Below, piece after piece: positions 1-10,056 of a stretch of 64,000 nucleotides of DNA (the stretch's first letter is position 1; each line of letters starts with the position of its first letter). The stretch covers positions 37,323-101,322 of the forward strand of contig NZ_SMFL01000019.1 of assembly GCF_004349265.1 (NCBI RefSeq), read 5' to 3'. Below the pieces are notes generated by a model. The model made no database searches. It was not told the DNA's origin and was given only the letters and a program-made list of their open reading frames with translations. The translations under genes and the position numbers were made by a program. The DNA comes from Dyadobacter psychrotolerans. GTDB lineage: Bacteria; Bacteroidota; Bacteroidia; Cytophagales; Spirosomataceae.

Positions 1-2388
1 GTTATTTTAATCACGACGAAAAGAGGCTCAAAAGATAAAACAACACTGAGCTATAACGTACGGCTCTCTCAGCAGAAGCCATCCAATCTGATCAATATGG
101 TGACCGATTATCCCCGTCACATGGAGCTCATCAATGAAGGTTTTAATAACAGTTCGCCCCAAACAGGTCCCTTTTCACAAGCAACCATCGAGGATTGGAG
201 GACTAATTCTGCTATTGATCCGGTGAAATACCCGAACACGAACTGGTTTGACTGGATATTACAAAAAAAATGGGCGCAGGAACATAATGTATCCGCCTCA
301 GGAGGCAGTGAAAAAAGTACTTACCTGATTTCATTCAACTATCTGAACAGTCCGGGGCTGGTTGAAAACGGCGGCTTTAAACGTTACAATGCAAGAATAA
401 ACATTGAGTCGCAGGTTAACAAGTGGCTGACGGTAGGAACCAATACATTTGGACTGTGGTCGAATAGCGGACTTGCCAATATAGAGGATCTTTTTTCATT
501 TACCGGCGCAACTGTTCCCGGCATCACACCAAGAGATCCGCAGGGGCGCTACGGAAGTGCGATGGCGCTGGGAGAAAATCAGCAAGCCAACAATTACCTC
601 TGGACGCTCAACTCAACACGGGGAGATATCGAACGCCAGAAGTTATTCTCAAGGTTTTATTCCAATATCCGTTTTACCAAAAGCCTGACACTGGAATCAG
701 GTTTTTCAATCGATTACGACAATCAGACCCGCCGCTCTATTGGGGTGTATATCCCAAGATATAATTTCCAGACCGAGCAGATATGGAATCCTAATCCGAG
801 TACATACTCGGTCGGCAATACCAATGCAAGAGCTTATCAGACCGTTTTGAATCATGTAATTAAATACAACGAGACCTTTGGCAAACATCAGATAAGCGCC
901 CTTTTAGGTTATCAGGAAGAATCCTATCAAAGAAACAATTTTTCAGCTTCCAAATCCGATCCTATAGATGATGCGACACCCGTACTGGACGCAACGTCGA
1001 CAAATCCTGTTGTAGGCGGCAATGCAACAGACTGGGCATTGCGCTCTTTTTTTGGAAGAGTTAATTATAATTTTTCAGAAAAATACCTTTTGGAAGCAAA
1101 TCTTCGCTACGACGGATCATCGCGTTTTGCCAGCAGCAAACGATGGGGCTTATTCCCTTCGGTATCAGCTGGATGGAGGCTTTCGGAGGAAGAATTCCTA
1201 AAAGATGTTGCTTTTATCAATGAACTTAAATTAAGAGGATCATGGGGCAGTCTGGGAAACAACAGCATAGGAAACTATGACTATCAATCTGTATACGGCA
1301 CTTCGAATTACTCCTTCAATGGAATTATCGTTCAGGGTGGCGCACCCGCTGCGATTGCCAACAGCGCGCTTACCTGGGAAAAAACCAATATCAGCAACAT
1401 TGGAGTCGACTTTGCAACCTTTAAAAACCGTCTGGGTTTTGAAGCAGAATGGTTTAACAAAAACACATCCAATATTTTAATTGATCTGCCGATACCTCTG
1501 GTGAATGGTAACCTCGCCGCGCCAAAACAGAATGCAGCCATGGTGCTCAACCGTGGAGTTGAACTTACACTGAACTGGCGTGATAAAGCAGGAGATGTAA
1601 ATTACGGTATCAGCGGAAATTTCTCCTACATCAAAAATAAAGTGACCCGCTTCAAAGGATCTGAATCTTCACTCAGCAACCAAAACATCATGCTGGAGGG
1701 CCATCCGATATGGTCGTTTTATGTAAGGGAAGTGGACCGGATCGTTAAAGATTCCGACATGGAAATGATCAACCAGATGATCACTGATGGTTATACATTC
1801 AATCCGGGTATTCCCAAGCCGGGTGATTTTCTTTATAAGGATCTGAACGGAGATAAAAAGATAAACGATGATGACCGGAAAATAGTGGATGCCAATCTGA
1901 ACCCGAAAGTGGTTTTTGGCCTGAATTTAAATGCCGACTGGAAAGGATTTTCTTTCTCCACTTTGATTCAGGGATCAGCAGGCAACAAAGCTTATTGGCG
2001 CGATCTGTACCTGTCTACGGGAATGCGAAATGGTTATCAGATCAATCAGGCCGTAGCCGATGATCATTGGACGCCCGACAACCAGGATGCACGCTATCCG
2101 CGACTTACCAATTATACCTACGCGCAGAACACGACGCCGAATTCGGATTTCTGGCTGCAGGATGCTTCGTATGTACGTTTAAAAAATGTTCAGCTTGGTT
2201 ACACCGTGCCGGTTTCATTGACACGCCGTTTTTTTGTACAACGCTTGTTTGTTTATGTGAACGCAGAAAATTTGGTGACGCTTACACCTTACGAGGGTAT
2301 CGACCCGGAAATAACCGCACTTGGAACAACTCAGACGATGTACCCCACTATGAAACAGCTCAGTTTTGGTGTAAATGTTTCATTCTAA
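1..2388 (+). CDS. SusC/RagA-type TonB-linked outer membrane transporter (5' end outside window)
   Basis: The reading frame is open from base 1, so the gene begins before the window. The first residues read VILITTKRG, the conserved end of the TonB plug domain in SusC proteins. The rest is beta-barrel sequence: alternating aromatic strands, the motif RYDGSSRFA, and a C-terminal strand ending in phenylalanine (GVNVSF) as outer membrane porins do. SusC proteins form the TonB-powered channel that brings oligomeric substrates into the periplasm together with a SusD lipoprotein lid. The next gene is the partner susD, whose start lies 13 bases after this stop, so the two are surely cotranscribed. The signal peptide, carboxypeptidase-like domain and plug are outside the window. 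The substrate cannot be told from sequence. Confidence 0.96.
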   Translation, partial: VILITTKRGSKDKTTLSYNVRLSQQKPSNLINMVTDYPRHMELINEGFNNSSPQTGPFSQATIEDWRTNSAIDPVKYPNTNWFDWILQKKWAQEHNVSASGGSEKSTYLISFNYLNSPGLVENGGFKRYNARINIESQVNKWLTVGTNTFGLWSNSGLANIEDLFSFTGATVPGITPRDPQGRYGSAMALGENQQANNYLWTLNSTRGDIERQKLFSRFYSNIRFTKSLTLESGFSIDYDNQTRRSIGVYIPRYNFQTEQIWNPNPSTYSVGNTNARAYQTVLNHVIKYNETFGKHQISALLGYQEESYQRNNFSASKSDPIDDATPVLDATSTNPVVGGNATDWALRSFFGRVNYNFSEKYLLEANLRYDGSSRFASSKRWGLFPSVSAGWRLSEEEFLKDVAFINELKLRGSWGSLGNNSIGNYDYQSVYGTSNYSFNGIIVQGGAPAAIANSALTWEKTNISNIGVDFATFKNRLGFEAEWFNKNTSNILIDLPIPLVNGNLAAPKQNAAMVLNRGVELTLNWRDKAGDVNYGISGNFSYIKNKVTRFKGSESSLSNQNIMLEGHPIWSFYVREVDRIVKDSDMEMINQMITDGYTFNPGIPKPGDFLYKDLNGDKKINDDDRKIVDANLNPKVVFGLNLNADWKGFSFSTLIQGSAGNKAYWRDLYLSTGMRNGYQINQAVADDHWTPDNQDARYPRLTNYTYAQNTTPNSDFWLQDASYVRLKNVQLGYTVPVSLTRRFFVQRLFVYVNAENLVTLTPYEGIDPEITALGTTQTMYPTMKQLSFGVNVSF

Positions 2389-2401
2389 ACCAACTACAAT
2401 C

Positions 2402-4042
2402 ATGATTCACCGCATATATATACTTCTGCTTTCTGCAATTTTATTCGTGGGCTGTCAAAGTGATCTTCTCGATACGCAGCCTTACGACAACCTTGGCGAA
2501 TCCCAGTTCTGGATTACCGAAAAACACGCTTTGATGGGCGTCAATGCCATTTACAATAACCTCACACAAGATATGGTCTATGGTCAGTACTTCATGCTTG
2601 ACTGCCTTTCGCCTTATGCCTATGGTTACGACTTTTTTGAAGCTGAAATGACCAGTTCTACCACACCCTATTCGGCAACATATTCGGGTAAATGGTCCCA
2701 GCTGTACCTGGGTGTTCAAAGAGCCAATGACGCACTGGATAGAATTCCAGCCATGAGCTCCTTATCTGATGCGATGAAAAATCGTTTGATCGGTGAGGCT
2801 AAATTTCTTCGTGCGCTCCATTATTTTAACCTGATGGATTTCTTCGGTGCTGTTCCAATTTATGAGACGCCGGTTGTTTATTCCGAAGCGATGAAGCCGC
2901 GCAATACCGTTGAAGAAGTGAGCGCTTTTATCAAAAAAGATCTTACCGAAGCCATCGAACTGCTGCCTGTATCGTATGCTTCCGCTGATTTTGGCCGGGC
3001 AACCAAAGGTGCAGCGATTGCATTGCGTGGTAAAACTGCGCTTTACATCCAGGACTTTGAAAATGCAGAAAATGATTTTAAGACCGTCATGACCATGACT
3101 TATGACCTGCATCCAAATTATGCCGAGCTTTTTAAGGCTAAGACAGAGAACAACAAAGAAATTATTTTTTCTATCCAGAACATCGCAACTGCTGGTTTTG
3201 GAGAAAGCATGAGTTTTAGATTAGGTACGCGTGCAACCCGGGGATCCTGCTGGACCAACGGAATTCCCTCACCTACTCTGGTGGATATGTATGAAAATAT
3301 TGACGGATCGCCTTTTAACTGGGACAAAGTAATTCCGGGCTTCTCATCCATGACTGCTGACCAAAAGAGTGTTTTATTCTCGGAAAAATCAAATGTTGAA
3401 AAGGCTTATCAAAACCGTGATCCAAGGCTTCAGACATCCGTTATCGTTCCCTGGGCCGAATATGTCGGCGCTAGTAATGTTACTTACAAACTTGCCTGGC
3501 CATTTAAAAGCGCAGCCAGCCCAACTTTTCACATTCAGCACAACTGGAATGCAAATGCGATTTATGTGTGGAGGAAATTTGTAGCGGTTGGTGACGAAAG
3601 TCTGCTGCGTGAAGCGGGGCCGATCGATTTCCCGGTCATACGCTTTGCTGATGTACTGCTCATGTTTGCAGAAGCAAGAAACCGGCGTATCGCTGCTCCG
3701 GATGCCGAAGTATTCTCGGCGATCAATAAGGTCAGAACCAGAGCTGGTCTTCCTGCTTTGCAAAATACCTCAGCTGCTGCGCCGACCTACTCAGCTACCA
3801 AAGCAGATATGACAAAAAGAATTATTCAGGAGCGTGCTGTGGAGCTTGCCGCCGAGGGGGTTTCTTACAGTGATGTCCGCCGGTGGAAAATTGCCGAACA
3901 GGTTAACAACGGCCCTATTTTAGAATTTACAGGAAAAACACTCAAAACCCGCGTTTTCCAGCCGAGGGATTATTTGTGGCCGATTCCCCAATCAGAAATA
4001 GATCAAAACAAAGCCATTGTTCAAAACGTGGGCTGGCAATAA
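2402..4042 (+). CDS. SusD/RagB-type substrate-binding outer membrane lipoprotein
   Basis: I place the start at the ATG at 2402 because it gives a clean lipoprotein signal peptide (MIHRIYILLLSAILFVGC) with the lipid-anchored cysteine near residue 18; an in-frame ATG at 2375 would overlap the susC end. The mature part has the SusD fold marks: the N-terminal DTQPYDNLGESQFW segment, TPR-like helices (FLRALHYFNLMDFFGAVPI), the RFADVLLMFAEARN helix, and a C-terminal helix with RAVELAAEGVSYSDVRRW followed by YLWPIPQSEID. These proteins sit on the cell surface and cap the SusC channel. No enzyme gene follows, and a strong terminator comes 20 bases after the stop, so within this window the unit ends here. 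Confidence 0.95.
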   Translation: MIHRIYILLLSAILFVGCQSDLLDTQPYDNLGESQFWITEKHALMGVNAIYNNLTQDMVYGQYFMLDCLSPYAYGYDFFEAEMTSSTTPYSATYSGKWSQLYLGVQRANDALDRIPAMSSLSDAMKNRLIGEAKFLRALHYFNLMDFFGAVPIYETPVVYSEAMKPRNTVEEVSAFIKKDLTEAIELLPVSYASADFGRATKGAAIALRGKTALYIQDFENAENDFKTVMTMTYDLHPNYAELFKAKTENNKEIIFSIQNIATAGFGESMSFRLGTRATRGSCWTNGIPSPTLVDMYENIDGSPFNWDKVIPGFSSMTADQKSVLFSEKSNVEKAYQNRDPRLQTSVIVPWAEYVGASNVTYKLAWPFKSAASPTFHIQHNWNANAIYVWRKFVAVGDESLLREAGPIDFPVIRFADVLLMFAEARNRRIAAPDAEVFSAINKVRTRAGLPALQNTSAAAPTYSATKADMTKRIIQERAVELAAEGVSYSDVRRWKIAEQVNNGPILEFTGKTLKTRVFQPRDYLWPIPQSEIDQNKAIVQNVGWQ

Positions 4043-4061
4043 TTAAGATAATGTTTTTATT

Positions 4062-4102
4062 AAAGGAACAGGTGGCTGATACAGCTGTCTGTTCCTTTTT
4101 TT
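4062..4102 (+). terminator. Rho-independent terminator of the susCD unit
   Basis: AAAGGAACAG (4062-4071) pairs with CTGTTCCTTT (4089-4098). The inner part continues the stem through three G-U pairs and GCTG/CAGC around an ATA loop. A run of eight T follows. It starts 20 bases after the susD stop. Confidence 0.9.
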
Positions 4103-5446
4103 TCTAATAGGATTTTCAAATCCAAAAATTATAACTTTTTTTAGGACGATACACAGCGTCGTAGCTCCGACGATTTTTTGCAGATTTTGGGTCTTTCATT
4201 TTGGATCATGTTGTGCTAAATGTGTGCCGATTTTCGAAGCCACCCCAAATAGCATTACCGATCTGCATAAGAACATTGATTTTTAGCTGGTAGGTCTAAT
4301 GAGCGTGAAATAACAAGTGGCTAACGTTTGTATAGGTGTAGAATTACTTACAAACCCTGATATACATGATTTGTTAGTAGAGTCGTCCAAGCCAACAACG
4401 GACGGCTTTCTCAAATTATAGTCTTTTTCTGAAAACAGTTTATTCTACTCAGTAGCCTTCGTGGTAGAGTGAAAGTCTGTTTTTTATTCAGGATTTGGAA
4501 ATTTAACTATTCCAGCTGCATAAAGTATTTGAATGATCACACTGATTGTTAGCGCATTTTTGCAGATCTTAAAAGCAAAATGGCAATCTGGCTGTCTATC
4601 GTAATGCATCATAAACAAATACAAAACAATGTTACTAATCACGCAAAACAGGGATATTAGGGCCGGTTTTAAGCTTTTCCAATGCATGTAGGCAAATTTA
4701 TAAAACTTTTTTACGCTACCAGAATTCATTAACCATTGTTTTACCACTTTGTAGAAATAGTTCTAAAAGTTGCCCGTATTCTACTAAAAATTATCGTCAA
4801 ACGGAACATAACACCTTGTGTTACAGACCGAGATCCAACTTGCCGGGTCTCCCCGTTAAGAAATTCAATGTAGGGCCGGTTCGCCGGAGTGTTTTTTTGT
4901 AAATCAATAGTAAGGAGAGCTGTGGGAAATTTCTTGGTGGGTCAAGGAAAGTTTTACAACTCCCTTCTCAATTCCTAAACGCAGTCGGATGAATTGGTTT
5001 TTTGTAAGTAAATTTCTAATCTATTTATTTAACAAAAGCCAGTTCTAATTTTTGCAGATTCAATATCCTTTTTCAGATAATGTTCTCCTATGTTTTTTTA
5101 CGCTGTGAGCACAAAGGTCCCTATTGAGCTAGGCCTTGATTAACCGCGGTCCAGTATAGAAATTGTTTTAAATGTGATAAAGAGGCATCATCCTTTTTTT
5201 TGCGATCCGACATCCTGAACATTGCTTGGCATGGCTGTATTTGAACGCATTTGGGAGCACCGGTAATTTATTTGATCTGTCTGTACCGTATAAAATGGTA
5301 TAGTTGATTTTTTTTATTTATTATTCAGATGCGATCACATTTTCAGACTTCAAAATGATGGCTAGCTATTCAAAAGGCCATTATCTTTTTGAAACAGGCA
5401 TTTTATTGGAAATCTACGCAAGCATCTAAATTACGCTACCCTTTAC
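4103..5446. other. Long intergenic stretch without a convincing gene
   Basis: About 1.3 kb separates the susD terminator from the WGR gene. A short hairpin (CGTCG 4157-4161 with CGACG 4168-4172, then six T) may be a second weak terminator. One leftward open frame at 4484-4747 encodes 87 residues with two hydrophobic stretches (residues about 30-46 and 68-82), which could be a small membrane protein, but it has no recognisable family and no clear ribosome site. The remainder is AT-rich and full of stops in all frames. Confidence 0.5.
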
Positions 5447-8400
5447 ATGAAAAAGCATTTGCAGTATATAGACGAGAAGTCTGATAAGTTTTGGGAAATA
5501 GAAACCTCAGATGACTCTTTTACGGTCACCTATGGAAGAAACGGTACAAATGGACAAAGTCAGACTAAAACTTTTATTGATGCTGAAACATGTACCCTGG
5601 AAGCTAAAAAACTGATCGCTAAAAAAATAAGAAAAGGATATTCACAAGACGGAATTGTAGCGCTGGCTACCCCCAACAGCCAAGCTTCTAAACAGTCAAA
5701 TCTCAATGCTGTCTTGGAAGAGTATACGGACCTGGTTAAAACCGGGAATTTTGCGGGTCTTCTTTCGTTCCTAGAAAACAAATCCAGAGGCAACGAGCCA
5801 GAGCTGAAAAAACAAATAAGAAAAGCCAAGAGCTATTGGCTAAATTATGTAGACCTCTCTGAGGATAATATCTTTAAGAAAGTGCTAAATGGAGGTAGTA
5901 GCTGGGGTAGACGGGCCACTTTAGAACAGCAAGACGTTATTGTCCTGAGTGCAATCGGTCTATTCAACCTTAAGGAAATTATTTCTTGGGATGAGCCGGT
6001 AGCTTATTTTGACAGGGTAGAAGAAAAGCATGTTCTTGAAATTCTCAAATGGGCCAAACCCAGCTGGATTAGCAGCTTCATTCTTGACAAAACGCGCAAA
6101 ACCGAATGGCTGTCCGTTAGTTATCGCAGTATACGACGTCTGGAAGATAGAGGGCTTATAGAATATGATCCTGAACTTTTCATCAGAGCAGTAACCAGAT
6201 TTGACCCATGGAAAAACTCCGGTAAGTGCAAACATACTGATTATATTGCATACATCACCAATGACGTAACGGCATATAGTAGAGATGTGCCAGGTATATT
6301 CAGCTATGAAACCGCGCTACACAATCAATATTTCGCAAATTCACCGGAAGAGAGTAATAAGAGTGTGCTGGTTTGGGAAAGGATATTAAACCACTTGCTT
6401 TTCGAGAAAAAAATCGACCGACTTTGGTTTATTGAAAACTGCATATTGGTGCAGACCAAAGACTGGAATGCCAACCTTCGTTCATTTTTCAGAAAGCGAC
6501 TTGCAGATGCCAAGCCAACCACAGAAGATTTACTTAAATATCAAAATTCATTGTTTCATTGTCTTCACTCGCCATTAAATGCAGTCGTGAGCTTTGCAAT
6601 CGATTATCTCAAAACGCTCATCTTGCAGGATGGATTCGATTTACAGGAATTCCTTACATGGGTCGAGCCGGTGATGATGCGCGTAGATTGTAAGGGCGCT
6701 ATAAAAACCTCATTGGGTATTTTTGATAAAATAATAAAAGCCAAACCAGAATTTAAAACGACAATCAGCTACCTGGTCAGTGACATATTTGTGATTGCTG
6801 ATTTGACCTTGCAGGAAAGATCCTTTAAAACACTCGAAAAGTTACTTGAGGCTGATGATATTATTTTAAGGGAGAAAATGGAAATGTATCTCCCTTTAAT
6901 GCAGGGAAATATTGCCGTCTTGATTTCGGCATTCTTAGAGAAGGATAGCACCGAAATTGCTAAGAGTGAGCAGGATTATCAGCTCGTTTCAAGGAAGTAC
7001 AACTTTCTGATAGACCAGAAAAGAGTTTTACCTTTTGAAAGTTTCAATGATATACTTTTTCAATTTGGCAAGTTTATCAGTTCATTCGAGGTTATTGAAG
7101 GCGAAAAATTAATCAACGCGTTTATTACACAGCAAGATCTTTTTCCAAACGACGCTCTCGAGCAACTTCGGGTTTATAGCAATCAGCTTCAAAAGACCTA
7201 TTTTTTAGGAAGCGATAAAAATTATATCTCCGGAATGCTGGTTCACATCATTGAACAGCGGGAAGGTATCTATAATCCATCGCCTGTGACTTACCGTCAG
7301 TCGAAGATAATTAACCTTCCCAAAGAAATCCTGCTGGAAGTTCAGAAAAAAATTAAAGCAAAATTTTCGGTACCGTTATTATCTTTTCCAACCCATGCTC
7401 CTCACTGGGTTGATCCTGTGGTTTTGGTCCAGCGGCTATTGGAGTACAAAAAAAACGGATGGGTGATAGATGCTCTGGATTTTACAATTGCTCTCAGCAG
7501 GATGCCCAGGGAAAATACCCAGGCAGCCTTGCTACTCTGTGACCGGCTTGAAAGCAACCAGGCAGACCTGATTAAGTTTGCCTTGGGTGCAAGCAGTGAA
7601 ATTAAACTGCAATATGATTCTTTTTTGAAGAAGATGTTTTCAGGAGCAAAATCTGAAAACGTACTCAACCATGCGACCTGGGCTGTTGTGGCGCGCACAT
7701 TTTATGCTGACGACAACTTTACTGAATTTGAAAATACTTCTCTGAAAAACCTCCCGAATGTTTCTCACCCTTTAATACCTGTTGCTAAGATTATTAACAG
7801 GCAAAACGAGTACAAAAATTATTCGACCCAACAACCAGAGTACTATCATTTCAGGGAGCTGTCGGTAGATCTACCGCAATCAAAATGGGATATCCCCCTT
7901 AATCTTCTATATAGTCTTGATGTATATGAACGTAAGGCGGATCAATATGTTTATAATTTTCTTTCGCATGGCGATGTCTTGTACTGGCACAGTCTGATGC
8001 CGCAGAATGACCAGGCTTTAGCGACAATGATTTTAAAGTACGCTTGTAAAAATAACGAAGCTGGCTCTGATGATCTGAGTGCATTTCTATACTTATCAGC
8101 ACAGGACGGCTTTGTTTTTTCACAAACTTCTCTATTAGTTATCGGTTGCAGCATGTTCTGTAAGGCTGTCAAAACCAGATCTTACGCTAGTGAGATATTA
8201 ATTTATCTTATAACAGAACGAAAGATTGATGTAAAGGCGCTGGGAGAAAAAACAGCATATCTCATTTCTGAAAATTATGGTCCGGTGCAGCGTTTTATAG
8301 AATGCCTTACAATGCTTAGAGATATTTCATCCTTGCACAATTCGGCTTTAATCATACTATTGGATTCTCTGATTTCAAATTTTACTGCAAAAGATAAGCT

Positions 8401-8551
8401 GCCAGTGAATTTTAAAAAGTTATTGGAGCTCTATTTGGATCTGTTGATCAGAACGGGCTCAAAACCCAGAGAAGGTGCAATGAATATCATCTCGCTTTGG
8501 AAGGACTACAATTCGGTAAAGTCTGTTTTGAGACAAATTCAAAGTATTTAA
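5447..8551 (+). CDS. WGR-domain protein of the MolR/DUF6493-like type
   Basis: The N-terminal 75 residues form a WGR domain: FWEIETSDDSFTVTYGRNGTNGQSQTKTF has the usual W, the YGRNGTxGQ turn and a following helix. In PARP proteins this domain binds DNA ends; in bacterial MolR-like proteins its role is not established. The remaining 950 residues are mostly helical, repeat-like and without catalytic motifs I recognise, as in the large helical proteins annotated MolR or DUF6493 that travel with SWIM zinc-finger proteins. The next gene is exactly such a SWIM protein, 13 bases downstream. I see no signal peptide or membrane segment, so a cytoplasmic location is likely. The family call rests on the WGR motif and the neighbour, and the DUF number is tentative. 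Confidence 0.8.
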   Translation: MKKHLQYIDEKSDKFWEIETSDDSFTVTYGRNGTNGQSQTKTFIDAETCTLEAKKLIAKKIRKGYSQDGIVALATPNSQASKQSNLNAVLEEYTDLVKTGNFAGLLSFLENKSRGNEPELKKQIRKAKSYWLNYVDLSEDNIFKKVLNGGSSWGRRATLEQQDVIVLSAIGLFNLKEIISWDEPVAYFDRVEEKHVLEILKWAKPSWISSFILDKTRKTEWLSVSYRSIRRLEDRGLIEYDPELFIRAVTRFDPWKNSGKCKHTDYIAYITNDVTAYSRDVPGIFSYETALHNQYFANSPEESNKSVLVWERILNHLLFEKKIDRLWFIENCILVQTKDWNANLRSFFRKRLADAKPTTEDLLKYQNSLFHCLHSPLNAVVSFAIDYLKTLILQDGFDLQEFLTWVEPVMMRVDCKGAIKTSLGIFDKIIKAKPEFKTTISYLVSDIFVIADLTLQERSFKTLEKLLEADDIILREKMEMYLPLMQGNIAVLISAFLEKDSTEIAKSEQDYQLVSRKYNFLIDQKRVLPFESFNDILFQFGKFISSFEVIEGEKLINAFITQQDLFPNDALEQLRVYSNQLQKTYFLGSDKNYISGMLVHIIEQREGIYNPSPVTYRQSKIINLPKEILLEVQKKIKAKFSVPLLSFPTHAPHWVDPVVLVQRLLEYKKNGWVIDALDFTIALSRMPRENTQAALLLCDRLESNQADLIKFALGASSEIKLQYDSFLKKMFSGAKSENVLNHATWAVVARTFYADDNFTEFENTSLKNLPNVSHPLIPVAKIINRQNEYKNYSTQQPEYYHFRELSVDLPQSKWDIPLNLLYSLDVYERKADQYVYNFLSHGDVLYWHSLMPQNDQALATMILKYACKNNEAGSDDLSAFLYLSAQDGFVFSQTSLLVIGCSMFCKAVKTRSYASEILIYLITERKIDVKALGEKTAYLISENYGPVQRFIECLTMLRDISSLHNSALIILLDSLISNFTAKDKLPVNFKKLLELYLDLLIRTGSKPREGAMNIISLWKDYNSVKSVLRQIQSI

Positions 8552-8564
8552 ACTGCCAATCATA

Positions 8565-9896
8565 ATGCTCGCAGACTTAGAATATCACTACAAAAGCGCT
8601 TCTGCCTTTGACAAGGGGCAGGGTATCAACAAACTGGTCTTGGCGCATGAGACTGAAATTGAAGAAGTAAATAATATCCCGTGCTTTTTTTGGGGAAGTC
8701 TCACCGAACCTTACCTGACAGCGAAGTGCTGGTCGACAATTGCCAAAGTCGTCCGTTCCAGTTTTGGACCTGTGCCCGCCCATTTGAAAGATCCGATTGT
8801 TTCTGCGGGTGCCGGCCGGCTTCGATTTGAAGGATTTTCATCCTGCAATGGCGTATATGTCAGACTGGATATGATGCCCGACTCGGTTGATGGTGAATTT
8901 ATTGCAAGTGGGACGACCAACGTTGATTTTAACGAACCAATACTGAATGCACTTAATTCGATTCAGAAAAATGAAAAGGTTGTTTTGTCGGTCGGACAAA
9001 GCGATGTGCGAATAGCCACAGAGAAGACCAGAATAACCGAAAAGAAGGTGGCCTTACCTGCAAGATGGATCAAAGGTTTAACCAGCGTACAGTTGTATCT
9101 GGCTGATATGACAAAGGTCTTTGAACTAACCAGACTCCAAGCAATTCAACTTTTTCAGAGCATTCCCAAGACAAATGCAAAAGGGGATTTTTACGTAGTA
9201 AACCGGACAGGCAAGTTTGTGTTCTCAATACTGCCGATTGTCGGGACGGTAAGAGTAGGTGGGATACACAGACTGAGATTACTGGAAGGGGTACTACCAT
9301 TGATCAATACTTTGGAAATATACCAGTCGGGCGATAAGCAAACTTGTGCGCTGGTTGCGAATTTTGGAAAAATGAGGTTGACAATGGCTTTCTCACCCGA
9401 TTCCTACCGTGGCTTTTCAGGTGAGGGTAAAGCACTTGACAGCATGATCGTAGATCTTCCTACGGAATATATTCATGGTATTAACAGCTTGTTGAAAGCC
9501 AATGAAACTTTCGACCCGACTTTAATTTCCATTGAAAATGATATTGATTTCATTACTATGGACAGTTTAACGGCAAATTTATCTTCCATGGGACTATTAG
9601 GTTTTGATCTACCTGATAATCAGCATTTTTACAGACGCTTACCATTTAAGACTCAGCGCATAGCGAGTTTGAACCCCAGGCTAAAAAATGCAAAAACGCT
9701 GATTGAAAATGGTGATATTGAGATCATTGAGCAAAGACTTGACTATATTGAAGCCAAGGTAAAAGGTTCAGGTGTTTTGCACAAAGTCATCATTGCCGAT
9801 GACAACGCTAAATGTACTTGTGAGTGGTTCACAACATATCAGGCAACAAGAGGTGTCTGTAAGCACATTTTAGCCGTCAGGATAAACAGAGTGTGA
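8565..9896 (+). CDS. SWIM zinc-finger protein
   Basis: The C-terminus carries a complete SWIM zinc site, CxCxnCxH: Cys417, Cys419, Cys432 and His434 (CTCEW...GVCKH). SWIM domains bind DNA or protein partners. The N-terminal part (MLADLEYHYKSASAFDKGQ...VPCFFWGSL-like) resembles SWIM proteins that sit next to MolR/WGR proteins in many bacteria, often with a MoxR-type AAA ATPase and a von Willebrand protein. Only 13 bases separate it from the WGR gene, so the two form an operon. No AAA ATPase or VWA gene follows; the next gene is convergent. The ATG at 8565 is the first in frame after the previous stop and fits the expected N-terminus. Confidence 0.88.
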   Translation: MLADLEYHYKSASAFDKGQGINKLVLAHETEIEEVNNIPCFFWGSLTEPYLTAKCWSTIAKVVRSSFGPVPAHLKDPIVSAGAGRLRFEGFSSCNGVYVRLDMMPDSVDGEFIASGTTNVDFNEPILNALNSIQKNEKVVLSVGQSDVRIATEKTRITEKKVALPARWIKGLTSVQLYLADMTKVFELTRLQAIQLFQSIPKTNAKGDFYVVNRTGKFVFSILPIVGTVRVGGIHRLRLLEGVLPLINTLEIYQSGDKQTCALVANFGKMRLTMAFSPDSYRGFSGEGKALDSMIVDLPTEYIHGINSLLKANETFDPTLISIENDIDFITMDSLTANLSSMGLLGFDLPDNQHFYRRLPFKTQRIASLNPRLKNAKTLIENGDIEIIEQRLDYIEAKVKGSGVLHKVIIADDNAKCTCEWFTTYQATRGVCKHILAVRINRV

Positions 9897-9949
9897 AAAC
9901 TTTGTTTTTTTCATTAATAATCAAACCGAAATAACTAAGGGTACACAAG

Positions 9950-9976
9950 GTGACAGTAACAAATTGCTTCTGTCAC
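9950..9976. other. Inverted repeat between convergent genes
   Basis: GTGACAG (9950-9956) is matched by CTGTCAC (9970-9976) around a 13-base loop, in the 160-base gap between the SWIM gene and the leftward ABC/peptidase gene. There is no T-run next to the stem, so it is at best a weak or processed transcript end. Confidence 0.3.
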
Positions 9977-10056
9977 TAGCTACTACAGATTTCAAATTCG
10001 TAAAGTCTGTCCTTGAACAATACATTTGATGTCCGTATTCTTCTATTAGAAGAGTA

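Noticed and set aside
4484..4747. Possible small membrane protein
   Set aside because: Hydrophobic but without family, ribosome site or neighbour support; AT-rich DNA often gives such frames. Mentioned only within the intergenic entry.
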